From Selenomonas sputigena_A (GTDB lineage Bacteria; Bacillota; Negativicutes; Selenomonadales; Selenomonadaceae), in assembly GCF_051603425.1 (NCBI RefSeq), contig NZ_CP194411.1:1426001-1490000 (forward strand): a stretch of 64,000 bases of DNA, in the 5' to 3' direction. The notes beneath the pieces were generated by a model. That model searched no databases. It worked only from the letters and a program-made list of their open reading frames with translations, and was not told the DNA's origin. Each line of letters begins with the position of its first letter. Within the stretch, counting starts at the first letter, position 1. Shown in pieces: positions 25,100 through 33,979 of the stretch. The position numbers and the translations under genes are program-made.

Positions 25100-25170
25100 G
25101 AGATGTCACGCCTTTCTTGCTGGACAGAAATTATCGGTATTTGCTTTATGTATTGAAACAATCCGGGAAT

Positions 25171-25179
25171 AGTATAGCA
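25171..25179 (-). promoter_or_regulatory. extended -10 promoter of the DUF389 gene
   Basis: Minus-strand TGCTATACT with no clear -35. The same element is preserved in the decayed copy near 17430, which supports it being functional. Confidence 0.5.
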
Positions 25180-25260
25180 TATACGATGATACAGGAGGAA
25201 GGGACATATATCCTATCGTGCATCATCGGGCGCGGTTCTTGGACTTTCCTGCGGAAATTG

Positions 25261-25269
25261 TGCTATAAT
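25261..25269 (+). promoter_or_regulatory. extended -10 promoter of the PTS IIA gene
   Basis: TGCTATAAT with a perfect TATAAT at 25264-25269; TTGGAC at 25239-25244 could act as -35 at a long spacing of 19. About 80 bases of leader follow before the start. Confidence 0.55.
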
Positions 25270-25348
25270 AAACAGACAGAAGGAGTGGAAGTGTACGCGC
25301 CGTCCGGCGCAAACATTGTGGGTGAAGGTCCTGCTGGGAGGTATGGAG

Positions 25349-25762
25349 ATGTTTGCAATCATCGTGGGTACGCATGGCCGATTGGCGGAGGAGCTTCTGG
25401 CTTCCGCGGAGATGATTTTCGGGGAAGCGGAAAATATTGCTTCCGTGCCGCTCGTACCGGGAGAGGGTGCGGATGATGTCGCAGCAAAGTATGAGGCTGC
25501 GCTTGAGCGGCTCGATGCTTCGGGCGGTGCGCTCTTCCTGTTGGATCTCTTTGGCGGTACGCCTTATAACGCTGCCTGCCGGCTTGTCCTCAAGAACGAG
25601 AAGTACGGCATTGTTACCGGTGTGAACCTGCCGATGCTCGTCGAAATGGCGAATGCGCAGGCGATGGACGAGGGGACGGACATCCGCTCCCTGATGGAGA
25701 AAGCGGTGGAAGCGGGCAAAAAGGGGATGCAGCTTTTTCATAAGAGCACGGTCAGCGACTGA
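25349..25762 (+). CDS. PTS sugar transporter IIA domain, mannose family
   Basis: A 137-residue stand-alone EIIA-Man domain. It begins MFAIIVGTHGRLAEEL, in which His9 is the expected phosphorylation site, and contains LFLLDLFGGTPYNAA, another family block. No IIB, IIC or IID component is adjacent, so it may serve a distant transporter or a regulatory role (phosphorylation-dependent control). The second ATG of the ATGGAGATG cluster is chosen because GGGAGG is seven bases before it. Confidence 0.85.
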   Translation: MFAIIVGTHGRLAEELLASAEMIFGEAENIASVPLVPGEGADDVAAKYEAALERLDASGGALFLLDLFGGTPYNAACRLVLKNEKYGIVTGVNLPMLVEMANAQAMDEGTDIRSLMEKAVEAGKKGMQLFHKSTVSD

Positions 25763-25802
25763 GGCGGCGTTTTGCCGCTTTGCAGGATGCGAGGGAAAGG
25801 GC

Positions 25803-25831
25803 TTTACTTTTTCCGGCGATATCCTTAAAAT
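25803..25831 (+). promoter_or_regulatory. candidate promoter of pfkA
   Basis: TTTACT (25803-25808) and TAAAAT (25826-25831), spacer 17 bases. A small hairpin TGCAGCG/CGCTGCA follows in the leader (about 25844-25862). Nothing else is visible in the 193-base gap. Confidence 0.45.
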
Positions 25832-25955
25832 GGAAGAAACGTGTGCAGCGGCGCACGCTGCAGGGAAAAACCGCTTAAGACGGCGCGATTTGCAAAAAAA
25901 GACCGGGGCGGCGCTTCTCTGAGGGTTCCTGGCAAGTGGATAGGAGAGATGGCAA

Positions 25956-26915
25956 ATGATCGATACGATTGGTGTTGTGACTTCCGGCGGAGACAGTCCG
26001 GGCATGAATGCGGCGGCGCGGGCCGTCGTGCGCACGGCGATTGCCGAAGGCGTGAAAATTTTTGGCATCTACGGCGGCTATACGGGGCTTCTGAATGGCG
26101 ATATGGAGGAGCTTTCGACCCGCAGCGTCAGCGATCTCATACAGCGCGGCGGCACATTTCTCGGCACGGGGCGTTCCAAGCGTTTCCATACGGATGAAGG
26201 CCGCAAGGAGGCTCTGAAAAAACTGCGCGAACGCGGCATCGAGGGTCTCGTCGTCATTGGCGGCGACGGCAGCCTCACGGGCGCTTCACATCTTGCGCGT
26301 TACGGCATGCCGATTGTCGGCTTGCCTGCAACCATAGAGAACGATGTCTGGGGTACGGACTACACGATTGGCGCCGATACGGCGGCCAATACGGTGCTGG
26401 AGGCCATCAACAAGCTGCGCGACACGGCATCGGCGCACAGGCGCATCATTCTCATCGAGGTCATGGGCAAGAAATCCGGCTGGCTCGCGATGATGGCCGG
26501 CGTTGCAGGCGGTGCGGAATATGTGCTCGTCCCTGAGGTCAAGTACGATCTTGACGCCATTTGCACGGAAATCATGGATGCTTATGAGGCGGGAAAGAAG
26601 TACAGCATCATTGTTGTGGCGCAGGGGGCGGGTTCTGCCGTCGAGATGGGCAAGTTCATCGGCGATACGACGAAGATCGACACGCGCGTATCCGTCTTGG
26701 GCTATATCCAGCGCGGCGGTGCTCCGACGGTCGAGGACCGCATGAAGGCTTCGCTCCTCGGTGAACGCGCGGCCCTTGCGCTGATCTCGGGTGCGAGCAA
26801 TATCGTATTCGGCTTTGATATGGGCAAGGTCGTGAGCATCAATCTGCACGATGCAGTGACGAACCGCAAGACACTTGATCCTGAGATCGTGCGTCTGGCA
26901 AGGGTTCTCGCATAA
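25956..26915 (+). CDS. pfkA: 6-phosphofructokinase, TIEND variant
   Basis: Glycolytic phosphorylation of fructose 6-phosphate. Family blocks are clear: VVTSGGDSPGMNAA, the ATP-type IGGDGS (Gly rather than Asp after GGD, so ATP not pyrophosphate), MGKKSGWLA and LGYIQRGGAP. The catalytic loop, normally PGTIDND, reads PATIEND here: the expected catalytic aspartate is Glu128 and the preceding Gly is Ala. The usual His of GHIQRGG is Tyr. Length, 319 residues, is normal. The start follows AGGAGAG. The diaminopimelate dehydrogenase gene follows closely and is probably co-transcribed. Confidence 0.85.
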   Translation: MIDTIGVVTSGGDSPGMNAAARAVVRTAIAEGVKIFGIYGGYTGLLNGDMEELSTRSVSDLIQRGGTFLGTGRSKRFHTDEGRKEALKKLRERGIEGLVVIGGDGSLTGASHLARYGMPIVGLPATIENDVWGTDYTIGADTAANTVLEAINKLRDTASAHRRIILIEVMGKKSGWLAMMAGVAGGAEYVLVPEVKYDLDAICTEIMDAYEAGKKYSIIVVAQGAGSAVEMGKFIGDTTKIDTRVSVLGYIQRGGAPTVEDRMKASLLGERAALALISGASNIVFGFDMGKVVSINLHDAVTNRKTLDPEIVRLARVLA

Positions 26916-26931
26916 GGGGGACAAAAAGAAG

Positions 26932-27912
26932 ATGAAGATTGCCATTTTCGGCTACGGAAATTTGGGGCGCGGTGTGGAGTGCGCCGTACGGGAAAACAGC
27001 GATATGGATCTCGTTGCCGTCTTTACGCGGCGCGACCCAAAGACGGTGAAAATCCAGACGGAAGGCGTGCCCGTTGTCAGCGCGAAGGAGATTGAGGCGT
27101 GGCAGGGCAAAGTCGACGTGCTCATCCTTTGCGGCGGCAGCGCGACGGATTTGCCCGAGCAGACGCCGCAGTATGCGAAGCTTTTCCACGTCGTCGACAG
27201 CTTCGATACGCACGCGAAGATTCCCGAGCATTTTGCCGCTGTCGATGCGGCGGCGAAGGCGGCGAATCATGTCGCCGTCATCTCCGTCGGCTGGGATCCG
27301 GGGCTTTTCTCGCTCGCGCGCGTCTATGCGAACGCTGTGCTGCCGAACGGCAAGGACTACACCTTCTGGGGCCGCGGCGTAAGCCAGGGGCACTCCGACG
27401 CCATCCGCCGCATCGCGGGAGTGAAGGATGCGAAGCAGTACACCGTGCCTGTCGTCAAGGCGCTTGCCTCCGTGCGGCGCGGCGACAACCCCGAGCTTAC
27501 GACACGCGAGAAGCATACGCGCGAATGCTTCGTTGTCTTGGAAGAAGGCGCGGATGCGGCGAAAATCGAGAAGGAAATCAAGGAAATGCCGAACTACTTC
27601 GCCGATTACGATACGACCGTGCACTTCATCACGGAAGAAGAGCTTAAGGAAAGCCACAGCGGCCTCGCGCACGGCGGCTTCGTCATCCGCACGGGCAAGA
27701 CGGGATTGCAGAAGGAGCACAACCACGTCATCGAGTACAGCCTGAAGCTCGACTCGAACCCCGAGTTCACGACGAGCGTCCTCCTGGCATACGCCAGGGC
27801 GGCATACCGCCTCGCGCAGGAAGGCGCATCGGGCTGCAAGACCGTCCTCGACATCGCCCCCGCCTACCTCTCGCCGCTTTCGGCAGAGGAGCTTCGGGCA
27901 AAGCTCTTGTGA
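26932..27912 (+). CDS. ddh: meso-diaminopimelate D-dehydrogenase
   Basis: Reductive amination of tetrahydrodipicolinate to meso-diaminopimelate in one step, for lysine and peptidoglycan. The N-terminal nucleotide fold begins MKIAIFGYGNLGRGVE, followed by FTRRDP (NADPH 2'-phosphate region). The substrate domain has VGWDPGLFSLAR, GRGVSQGHSDAIR and HNHVIEYSLKLDSNPEFT, all typical of Ddh; 326 residues is the family length. The ATG follows AAGGGGG. It stands 16 bases after pfkA and before a long perfect hairpin. The lysA gene at 38.2 kb completes the route to lysine. Confidence 0.93.
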   Translation: MKIAIFGYGNLGRGVECAVRENSDMDLVAVFTRRDPKTVKIQTEGVPVVSAKEIEAWQGKVDVLILCGGSATDLPEQTPQYAKLFHVVDSFDTHAKIPEHFAAVDAAAKAANHVAVISVGWDPGLFSLARVYANAVLPNGKDYTFWGRGVSQGHSDAIRRIAGVKDAKQYTVPVVKALASVRRGDNPELTTREKHTRECFVVLEEGADAAKIEKEIKEMPNYFADYDTTVHFITEEELKESHSGLAHGGFVIRTGKTGLQKEHNHVIEYSLKLDSNPEFTTSVLLAYARAAYRLAQEGASGCKTVLDIAPAYLSPLSAEELRAKLL

Positions 27913-27944
27913 GGGAAAAGCATCGGCATTGTGAACAGCATAAG

Positions 27945-27990
27945 CATAGAAGGAAGGGCGCCGTCGGCTGACGGCGCCCTTCCTTCTATG
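27945..27990 (+). terminator. terminator after ddh
   Basis: Perfect 21-base arms (27945-27965 and 27970-27990) with loop GGCT. No T-tract follows, but its length and place between ddh and the convergent regulator gene suggest a bidirectional end. Confidence 0.65.
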
Positions 27991-28047
27991 CGCTGCGATA
28001 GGGAACTGCGTGAAAGGTGTGGAAGGGGCTTGTCGACGACGCGTTCC

Positions 28048-29841
28048 TTATCGTATGTCTTTTCCTTGCAACTTTCGCCAAAGTGTGCTGCGGCTTATGC
28101 CAAGCCGTGCGGCGGTACGCGATTGGTTCATGTTTTCTTCCCTCATCACTTCGCGTAGGATGTCCCGTGTGATTTTTTCCAAGGGTTGGCGCAGATTGAG
28201 GGTGGATGGAGAGGCAGATGGCATGTTTGTTGTTTCATCTTGCAAAATAGAGAGAACGATATCTTTCTTGATATAGATTCCTGTACTTAAGATTACGCAT
28301 TCCCGAATCACGCGCTTGAGTTGATCAAGATTATATTTCCAATCGAATGCCTGCAGCAGCTTCATTGCATCTTCTTGAATTCCTATGATCTGTCGTCCGA
28401 GATTGCTGTTGAATTCATTGATATATAAAGAGGCCAGCAGAGGAATATCGCTTTTTCTTTCATTGAGAGACGGGATGGTTAAGATGGAGGCGTTAAGGAT
28501 ATTTTTTATATAATCAAAGAGAAGTTTTCCACTTTCCGTTGCTGGTTGTGTTGTCTCGCAAGAAAAGACTAGGCGGTGACGTTTGGCGAGACGAGTGTCT
28601 TCCATATAAGAGGATAATTTTTTTGCTGATGTTTCGGGGAGTTGATCAACTTCCTTGAAATAAATCGTGTAGTCCTGCTCGGTCAACGGAGAATCAGCTT
28701 TTTCCAAAAGGAGGCGAAGATCCCGTTCGCCTAGGTGAGCGCATTCGACAATAAGAAAGGCTTTGGCGCATGACTGGCTGTTATAAAAAATCATGCGGGC
28801 AAAAGAATTGCGGCCGGATCCTTTTGCCCCTTGAATGATCAGTGGCAGCGCGGAAGAGCTGTAAGTTCTGGCCTTGGAAATCTGTTCGTTGTAGCGAGAA
28901 CTCTCGGAGCGGAAATGATCGAGTTGCAGAGTGATTGCTCGTTTCGACTCATAAAAAAAGGCATCTGAGCTAAGTTTGTTTGATTCAGAAAAGGGTCTGC
29001 TGTAAAACACATGGTACGTCTTGCTGAAAGAGTGAATTTTTCTTGCTCGTATGCGCCAGATGATATCGTGCAGTTTATGGAAGGTGACCATTTCTTCTGT
29101 TTTATGAAGTTGTTGGGATTCCTGCATGAATATTTCATGCAGCAGAGGACGATTTTTCTCTACAAGCAGAGATTCTGTGGCAAAGATGTTTTTTCCTGCA
29201 TTGTCATAAATGAACATGATGTCGGAGGAGGCCCGGAAAATCTCTTGATAAAGCCTGTTTCGTTCCTCAAGGATTTGGAAGTTCCAATGCCAGTTTACGG
29301 CATCATCGAGTGCAGCGTCAATGCTTTCCTGCCCTGATGTTACAAGGATCGTGTTGAATCCAAGATGTTTGGCGAGCCTTGTTGTTACGACATCGCCGAC
29401 AATCAGGGGATAGGAATCTCTTTTTAATGTTTTGAGCTGAGCGGGAATTTCGGAGTTGTCGTTGATAGTTACGACGTGCAAGGGGATTTGCATGATGTCG
29501 GATAAAACTTCTGCGTGACGTGTGATTGCAGAAAAACCGACGATGGCGAAATCCTTGTGGGAAGATTCTGCGAGACGAAGTGCGCGCAGCATATCTGAGA
29601 TAGATATCTTTAGATCAACGACGGGAAGATGCGTAGTTTTTTTGATCATTTTTGCTGTACCTGCCCGGGAAAGAATGGCGAAATAATCGTTCTTTTCATG
29701 CATTGCTGCGAGGGCAGCCCCGCTTTCCATGTCTCCAATGAAACAATCGATTTTTAGGTGGGGGTAACGTTCCGCACTTTGCAGCAGCAAGTTTTGTAAG
29801 CCGGCATAAGGAAGAATGGCTAAAAGTCGAAGTGTTTCCAT
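28048..29841 (-). CDS. PrpR-type regulator with degenerate AAA domain
   Basis: Divergent from the TRAP/sugar-acid operon and probably its regulator. Domains: PrpR_N sensor (about 1-185), PAS-like segment (about 200-300, EIFRASSDIMFIYDNAGK), AAA domain (about 340-530) and a Fis-type helix-turn-helix at the end (NQSRTAARLGISRSTLWRKL). The AAA part is damaged compared with sigma-54 activators: Walker A is GAKGSGRN (Arg for Lys), Walker B is TIYFKEVD (Lys for the first acid), and no GAFTGA loop is present. It therefore should not drive sigma-54 RNA polymerase and may act as a sigma-70 regulator or repressor sensing a small acid. Confidence 0.8.
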   Translation of the reverse strand: METLRLLAILPYAGLQNLLLQSAERYPHLKIDCFIGDMESGAALAAMHEKNDYFAILSRAGTAKMIKKTTHLPVVDLKISISDMLRALRLAESSHKDFAIVGFSAITRHAEVLSDIMQIPLHVVTINDNSEIPAQLKTLKRDSYPLIVGDVVTTRLAKHLGFNTILVTSGQESIDAALDDAVNWHWNFQILEERNRLYQEIFRASSDIMFIYDNAGKNIFATESLLVEKNRPLLHEIFMQESQQLHKTEEMVTFHKLHDIIWRIRARKIHSFSKTYHVFYSRPFSESNKLSSDAFFYESKRAITLQLDHFRSESSRYNEQISKARTYSSSALPLIIQGAKGSGRNSFARMIFYNSQSCAKAFLIVECAHLGERDLRLLLEKADSPLTEQDYTIYFKEVDQLPETSAKKLSSYMEDTRLAKRHRLVFSCETTQPATESGKLLFDYIKNILNASILTIPSLNERKSDIPLLASLYINEFNSNLGRQIIGIQEDAMKLLQAFDWKYNLDQLKRVIRECVILSTGIYIKKDIVLSILQDETTNMPSASPSTLNLRQPLEKITRDILREVMREENMNQSRTAARLGISRSTLWRKLQGKDIR

Positions 29842-29858
29842 TTTTATCAGCTCCGATC

Positions 29859-29874
29859 AATGATATGTATCATT
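29859..29874. promoter_or_regulatory. palindrome just upstream of the regulator gene
   Basis: AATGATA-TG-TATCATT, a perfect inverted repeat 18 bases before the regulator start. It is placed to act as an autoregulatory operator, though that is inference. Confidence 0.4.
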
Positions 29875-29970
29875 ATAGCACGTTTTAGCTGATTTTAAGA
29901 TTATAAAATATATTTTCCTATGAATTTATATAAATAGCTCTATATTGAAACAATATTTAAAAGAAAGCCT

Positions 29971-29991
29971 CTTTATATACGCAATATAAAG
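29971..29991. promoter_or_regulatory. palindrome upstream of the sugar-acid operon
   Basis: CTTTATAT-ACGCA-ATATAAAG, perfect arms, directly before a TATACT-like -10 (29997-30002) with no good -35. This suits an activator-dependent sigma-70 promoter. No GG-N10-GC sigma-54 pattern was found in the divergent spacer. Confidence 0.45.
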
Positions 29992-30043
29992 CATTTATAC
30001 TAGGTATAGCAAGTGTGCATTTTTGAAAGGGAGGGACTGTAGC

Positions 30044-31063
30044 ATGAAGGCGGCTGTAGTTACAGATGTTGGAAAGGTAGAAATTCAGGAGATTGAGAAG
30101 CCCGTGATTCGAGAGAATGAGGTTCTGATTCAAGTAGTAAATGCCGGTGTATGCGGGTCAGATTTGCATTTGTTTCATGGAACGCATGCCTTTCGTAAAC
30201 CACCTGCAATTTTAGGGCATGAGATTGCAGGAAAAATTGTGGAAATTGGCAGCAAGGTAACAAAATATAAGATCGGCGACCGCGTGACGGTTGAGCCGCA
30301 GGTGGGATGTGGGGAATGCGATCTGTGCAGACACGGACATGTCAATCTTTGTGGAAAGAAGAAGGTTCCGGGGACTCCTCTCTGGCTCGGCACGTTTGTC
30401 GAATATTTTCCTGCACCTGAGCAAACCCTTTATAAGCTGGCGGATAGAGTTTCTTACGAAGTGGGCACGGTCATCGAGCCTCTGGCTGTTGCCGTGCATG
30501 CATTGGAAATGGTTCGTGAACCGGAGAAGGACTGCCTTGTGATTCTTGGATCAGGTACGATCGGTTTATTGCTCCTTGCAGTTGCAAAAGTTTACGGTTA
30601 TAAAAAAATCATTTGTACCGATACGATGGCTTTTAATCGTGCGATGGCATTGAAGCTTGGGGCTGCGGCGGTATTTGATCCGGTGCATGAAGATGTACGG
30701 GAGCAGGTAGGCAAATTAACGGCGGGCAAAGGGGCGGACCTTGCCCTCATTGCGGCAGGAGCTCCCAATATTGTAGATCAGGCAGCAGCTTGTGTGAAAA
30801 AGACGGGTGAAGTGGGTATCGTCGCGATGATTACGGAAGACATTCCCGTATACACGTATAGTTTCGTGTTCAATGAATTGCGTTTGTTTGGCAGTATGAC
30901 CTATGAGACGAAAGATTTTGCAAAGGCGGCAGCCTTGGTGAATGACGGGCTGGCAATCGAAGAATATATCACACAGGTGCTTCCCTTTGCTAAGACGCAG
31001 GAGGCGCTCGATATATTAAGTAAGAAAAAAGAAGATGTTATCAAGGTTCTCGTCAAGATGTGA
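30044..31063 (+). CDS. zinc-dependent alcohol/polyol dehydrogenase (MDR family)
   Basis: NAD(P)-linked oxidation of a hydroxyl group, probably on the imported sugar acid. Medium-chain dehydrogenase signs: catalytic zinc site with Cys in NAGVCGSDLHLFHG and GHEIAG, structural zinc loop CGECDLCRHGHVNLC, and Rossmann motif ILGSGTIGLLLLAVAK. Length 339 residues is typical of sorbitol/threonine-type enzymes. The ATG at 30044 follows GGGAGGG. First gene of an operon with a TRAP transporter, OtnK-like kinase and OtnC-like aldolase. In known threonate and erythronate pathways this step is done by an LtnD-type enzyme of a different family, so this would be a replacement. Confidence 0.85.
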   Translation: MKAAVVTDVGKVEIQEIEKPVIRENEVLIQVVNAGVCGSDLHLFHGTHAFRKPPAILGHEIAGKIVEIGSKVTKYKIGDRVTVEPQVGCGECDLCRHGHVNLCGKKKVPGTPLWLGTFVEYFPAPEQTLYKLADRVSYEVGTVIEPLAVAVHALEMVREPEKDCLVILGSGTIGLLLLAVAKVYGYKKIICTDTMAFNRAMALKLGAAAVFDPVHEDVREQVGKLTAGKGADLALIAAGAPNIVDQAAACVKKTGEVGIVAMITEDIPVYTYSFVFNELRLFGSMTYETKDFAKAAALVNDGLAIEEYITQVLPFAKTQEALDILSKKKEDVIKVLVKM

Positions 31064-31103
31064 AGCAGAGTTTCTGAACGATGATGTGAAAGAAGGGATT
31101 ACG

Positions 31104-32096
31104 ATGAAAAAGGTTTTGACAGGTATCTTAGTGCTTTTGTTTACAGGCTGTATGTTGGTTGGCTGTGGCGGCAACAAGGCTGCTGATGGACAGGTAGAGT
31201 TAAAATTGGGACATATTCAGTCCGAGAGTGATCTTTGGCAAAAGGGGGCAGAAAAATTTAAGGAAGAAGTAGAGAAAAAATCTAACGGAAAGATGAAAGT
31301 TACAATATATCCAAACTCTACACTCGGCGGCGATCGCGATTTAGCAGAAGGAATGCAGATGGGAACTGTCGATTTTGCTTTGATTGCTGGAGTGCTCGGC
31401 AATTTTGATAAGTCGATTTCTTTGTTGGAATTGCCGTATTTGTTTGATAATCACGAACAGTATGATGCGGTTGTAAATGGCGAGATTGGCAAGAAGATTT
31501 CAGAGAATGTCTTGAAGAGTTCCGGTATACGTATCTTGAACTGGTGGGATCGGGGGCCGCGTCAAGTTACATCGAATAAGCCGATTAATACGCTCGATGA
31601 TATTCAAGGACTGAAGATTCGTGTGCCGGAGATTCCGGCGATGGTAGAGACTTGGCGTGCGATGGGAGCGTCGCCTACGCCGATGGCATGGAGTGAAGTC
31701 TACACGAGCTTGCAGCAAAATGTTATTGACGCGCAGGAAAATCCTGTGCCGTTCATCTATGGAGGCAGGATTCAGGAAGTGCAGAAATATCTCGCGCTGA
31801 CAGAACATAAGTATGAGTATGTGACATTGGCGATGAGTGATAAGAAGTGGCAACAGCTCACGCCGGAGCAGCAAAAGATTATCCAAGATGCGGCGCAGGT
31901 GGCTACGGAATACGAGAACAAACTTGTTGTTGAGCAAACCGGCAGGATGCTTAAGGAGATGGAAGACGGCGGGCTGCAAGTTACGAAGCCAGACAAAGCT
32001 GCCTTTGCCGCGAAGGCGAAAGCAGCGCATGAAGCATACGCCAAGACGGTGGACTTGGAGCTTTACCACGAGATATTGCAGGCGATTGGCCGATAA
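31104..32096 (+). CDS. dctP: TRAP transporter solute-binding lipoprotein (DctP family)
   Basis: Extracytoplasmic binding protein of a TRAP system, which imports organic acids by ion symport. The signal peptide ends with a lipobox (MLVGC), so it is lipid-anchored rather than freely periplasmic. The mature part opens VELKLGHIQSESDLWQKGA, and the conserved core has the arginine-bearing LKIRVPEIPAMVETWRAMGA and PTPMAWSEVYTSLQQNVIDA. 330 residues is normal. The ATG follows GAAGGGA. The DctP-DctQ-DctM order follows. Confidence 0.92.
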   Translation: MKKVLTGILVLLFTGCMLVGCGGNKAADGQVELKLGHIQSESDLWQKGAEKFKEEVEKKSNGKMKVTIYPNSTLGGDRDLAEGMQMGTVDFALIAGVLGNFDKSISLLELPYLFDNHEQYDAVVNGEIGKKISENVLKSSGIRILNWWDRGPRQVTSNKPINTLDDIQGLKIRVPEIPAMVETWRAMGASPTPMAWSEVYTSLQQNVIDAQENPVPFIYGGRIQEVQKYLALTEHKYEYVTLAMSDKKWQQLTPEQQKIIQDAAQVATEYENKLVVEQTGRMLKEMEDGGLQVTKPDKAAFAAKAKAAHEAYAKTVDLELYHEILQAIGR

Positions 32097-32173
32097 GGTG
32101 CAAGGGCGGCAGGTGGTCGGCACCGCTTTTATGAAGAGCGTCGACAGCCTGCCGTTTTGAAAAGGAGACTGCC

Positions 32174-32653
32174 ATGAAAAAGCTGGATACTATCCTCGGC
32201 AGAGCCCTTTATTGGCTTATTGCCGGTTTGATGTTCGCAATGGCTATGCTGATTTTTGCTCAGGTTTTAGCACGGTATGCTTTCGGCAATTCTTTGACAT
32301 GGTCGGAGGAGATCGGCAGGTATATTTTTGTTTGGATGTCTTTTTTAGGCATGGCGACGGCGATTCGGGAAAAGGCGCATGTTGCTCTTGACATCCTGCT
32401 GCAGCATTTGACCGGAGTGTCGAAAAAGGCGGTTGTTCTATTCAATGGACTGCTTTTGCTTGTACTGTCTGGAGCACTCGTGGCAAGTGGTTTTTATCTT
32501 GTGCAGTATGGTATGCTGCAGAACAGTTCTGCTGTCCGATTGCCCATGCACTTCGTTTACTGTGTAATTCCTTTCAGCGGAGCCTTGATGTTTTACTATA
32601 CCATTCGCGAGACGGCAGAAGCATGGAAAAATGCAGGAGGTGAGAAGGTGTGA
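32174..32653 (+). CDS. dctQ: TRAP transporter small permease (DctQ family)
   Basis: A 159-residue inner-membrane protein with four hydrophobic spans and the DctQ block SLTWSEEIGRYIFVWMSFLG followed by KAHVALDIL. It partners the large permease, whose GTG start overlaps its stop. AAAAGGAG precedes the ATG. Confidence 0.92.
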   Translation: MKKLDTILGRALYWLIAGLMFAMAMLIFAQVLARYAFGNSLTWSEEIGRYIFVWMSFLGMATAIREKAHVALDILLQHLTGVSKKAVVLFNGLLLLVLSGALVASGFYLVQYGMLQNSSAVRLPMHFVYCVIPFSGALMFYYTIRETAEAWKNAGGEKV

Positions 32654-33915
32654 TTGGTGCAATCTTGTTCGGCAGTTTCGCGCTTTTCCTTATTCTCGGT
32701 ATTCCCATAGCATTTGTATTGGCATTGGCTTCTTTAGGCGCCATCGGATTTGCGGAATATCCCATTTCAATCTTTGCTCAAAGGTTGTTTGCTGCGCTTG
32801 ACTCATTTCCTCTTATGGCAATCCCGCTTTTTATGCTGGCAGGAACTTTGATGAGTCAAGGTGGGATTACTCGTACAATCATTGATTTTGCGCTTGCCTT
32901 TGTGGGAAATATAAGAGGAAGTTTGGCACATGTGGTGGCAATCAGCGGAATCATCATGGGCGGGATATCGGGCTCGGGTGTCGCAGATACTGCTGCTCTT
33001 GGCACTGTTATGGTACCGGAAATGAAAAAGCGTAGTTACGATGTAGAATTTTCAGCCGCAATGGTTGCGGCAGCAGGCAGTATTGGGCTCATTATTCCGC
33101 CAAGTATAGCTATTATCATCTATGGGGTAACGACACAGACATCCATCGGTGATTTGTTTTTGGCAGCAGTCGTGCCAGGCGTGCTGATCGGCATGGGATT
33201 TCTCGTTTATTCTGTCTATTATGCGCACAAGCATGGCTATCCCAAAGAGGGCGGCAGCAGTTTTTCTGATAAGGTAGAGCGCTTTCGCAATGCTGTATGG
33301 GCGCTTGTTATGCCGGTTCTGATCATCTTTGGTATCCGCGGCGGCATTTTTACGGCGACAGAGGGCGGGGCTGTCATATCGGTATACGCGCTTTTTATCG
33401 GGATGTTCGTTTATCGAGAAATCAAAGTGCAGGACTTGCCGGGTATCTGTTATAAAGCGGCTGTGAACACAGCGGCGATTTCTTCGATTATTGCGGCTAC
33501 ATCGCTCTTCAGCTGGCTGCTTTCGAGTGAACAAATACCGCAGGCCATCACCACGGCATTAATCGGCATTACAGACAACAAGATACTTCTTCTGCTCATC
33601 ATCAATGTATTGTTGCTTTTTTGCGGCATGTTCCTTGACAGCAGTCCGGCAATCATGCTGTTGGCACCCATTTTAGCGCCGGTTGCAGTATCTTTGGAAA
33701 TGAGCCTTGTGCAGTTCGGCTTGATCATGGTCATCAACCTTACCATCGGACTTTTGACGCCACCGGTTGGCACGGCTCTTTATGTTTCAAGTAATGTGTC
33801 GAAGGTGCCACTCGGACGGCTCAGTATGCGCATGATGCCTTTTTGGGGTGTGATGATTTTCGTCCTACTACTCATTACCTATGTTCCCGCTTTGACGAGT
33901 TGGGTTATGAAATGA
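32650..33915 (+). CDS. dctM: TRAP transporter large permease (DctM family)
   Basis: A 421-residue inner-membrane protein with about twelve hydrophobic spans that forms the transport channel. DctM signs include PLFMLAGTLMSQGGI, GGISGSGVADTAALG and IGLIIPPSIAIIIYG, with a late LTPPVGTALYV. The GTG start overlaps the dctQ stop and is preceded by GGAGGTGAG. The kinase gene follows after 64 bases. Confidence 0.94.
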   Translation: MIGAILFGSFALFLILGIPIAFVLALASLGAIGFAEYPISIFAQRLFAALDSFPLMAIPLFMLAGTLMSQGGITRTIIDFALAFVGNIRGSLAHVVAISGIIMGGISGSGVADTAALGTVMVPEMKKRSYDVEFSAAMVAAAGSIGLIIPPSIAIIIYGVTTQTSIGDLFLAAVVPGVLIGMGFLVYSVYYAHKHGYPKEGGSSFSDKVERFRNAVWALVMPVLIIFGIRGGIFTATEGGAVISVYALFIGMFVYREIKVQDLPGICYKAAVNTAAISSIIAATSLFSWLLSSEQIPQAITTALIGITDNKILLLLIINVLLLFCGMFLDSSPAIMLLAPILAPVAVSLEMSLVQFGLIMVINLTIGLLTPPVGTALYVSSNVSKVPLGRLSMRMMPFWGVMIFVLLLITYVPALTSWVMK

Positions 33916-33979
33916 AAAAGTTTCTTATCTGGAAAATGTTTGAAATCAACGATTTCCGAAGGAAAGAGGGTTTGAAATT

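Noticed and set aside
29842..30043. Possible sigma-54 promoter for the sugar-acid operon
   Set aside because: No GG-N10-GC element with the right spacing is present on the plus strand, and the regulator lacks GAFTGA.
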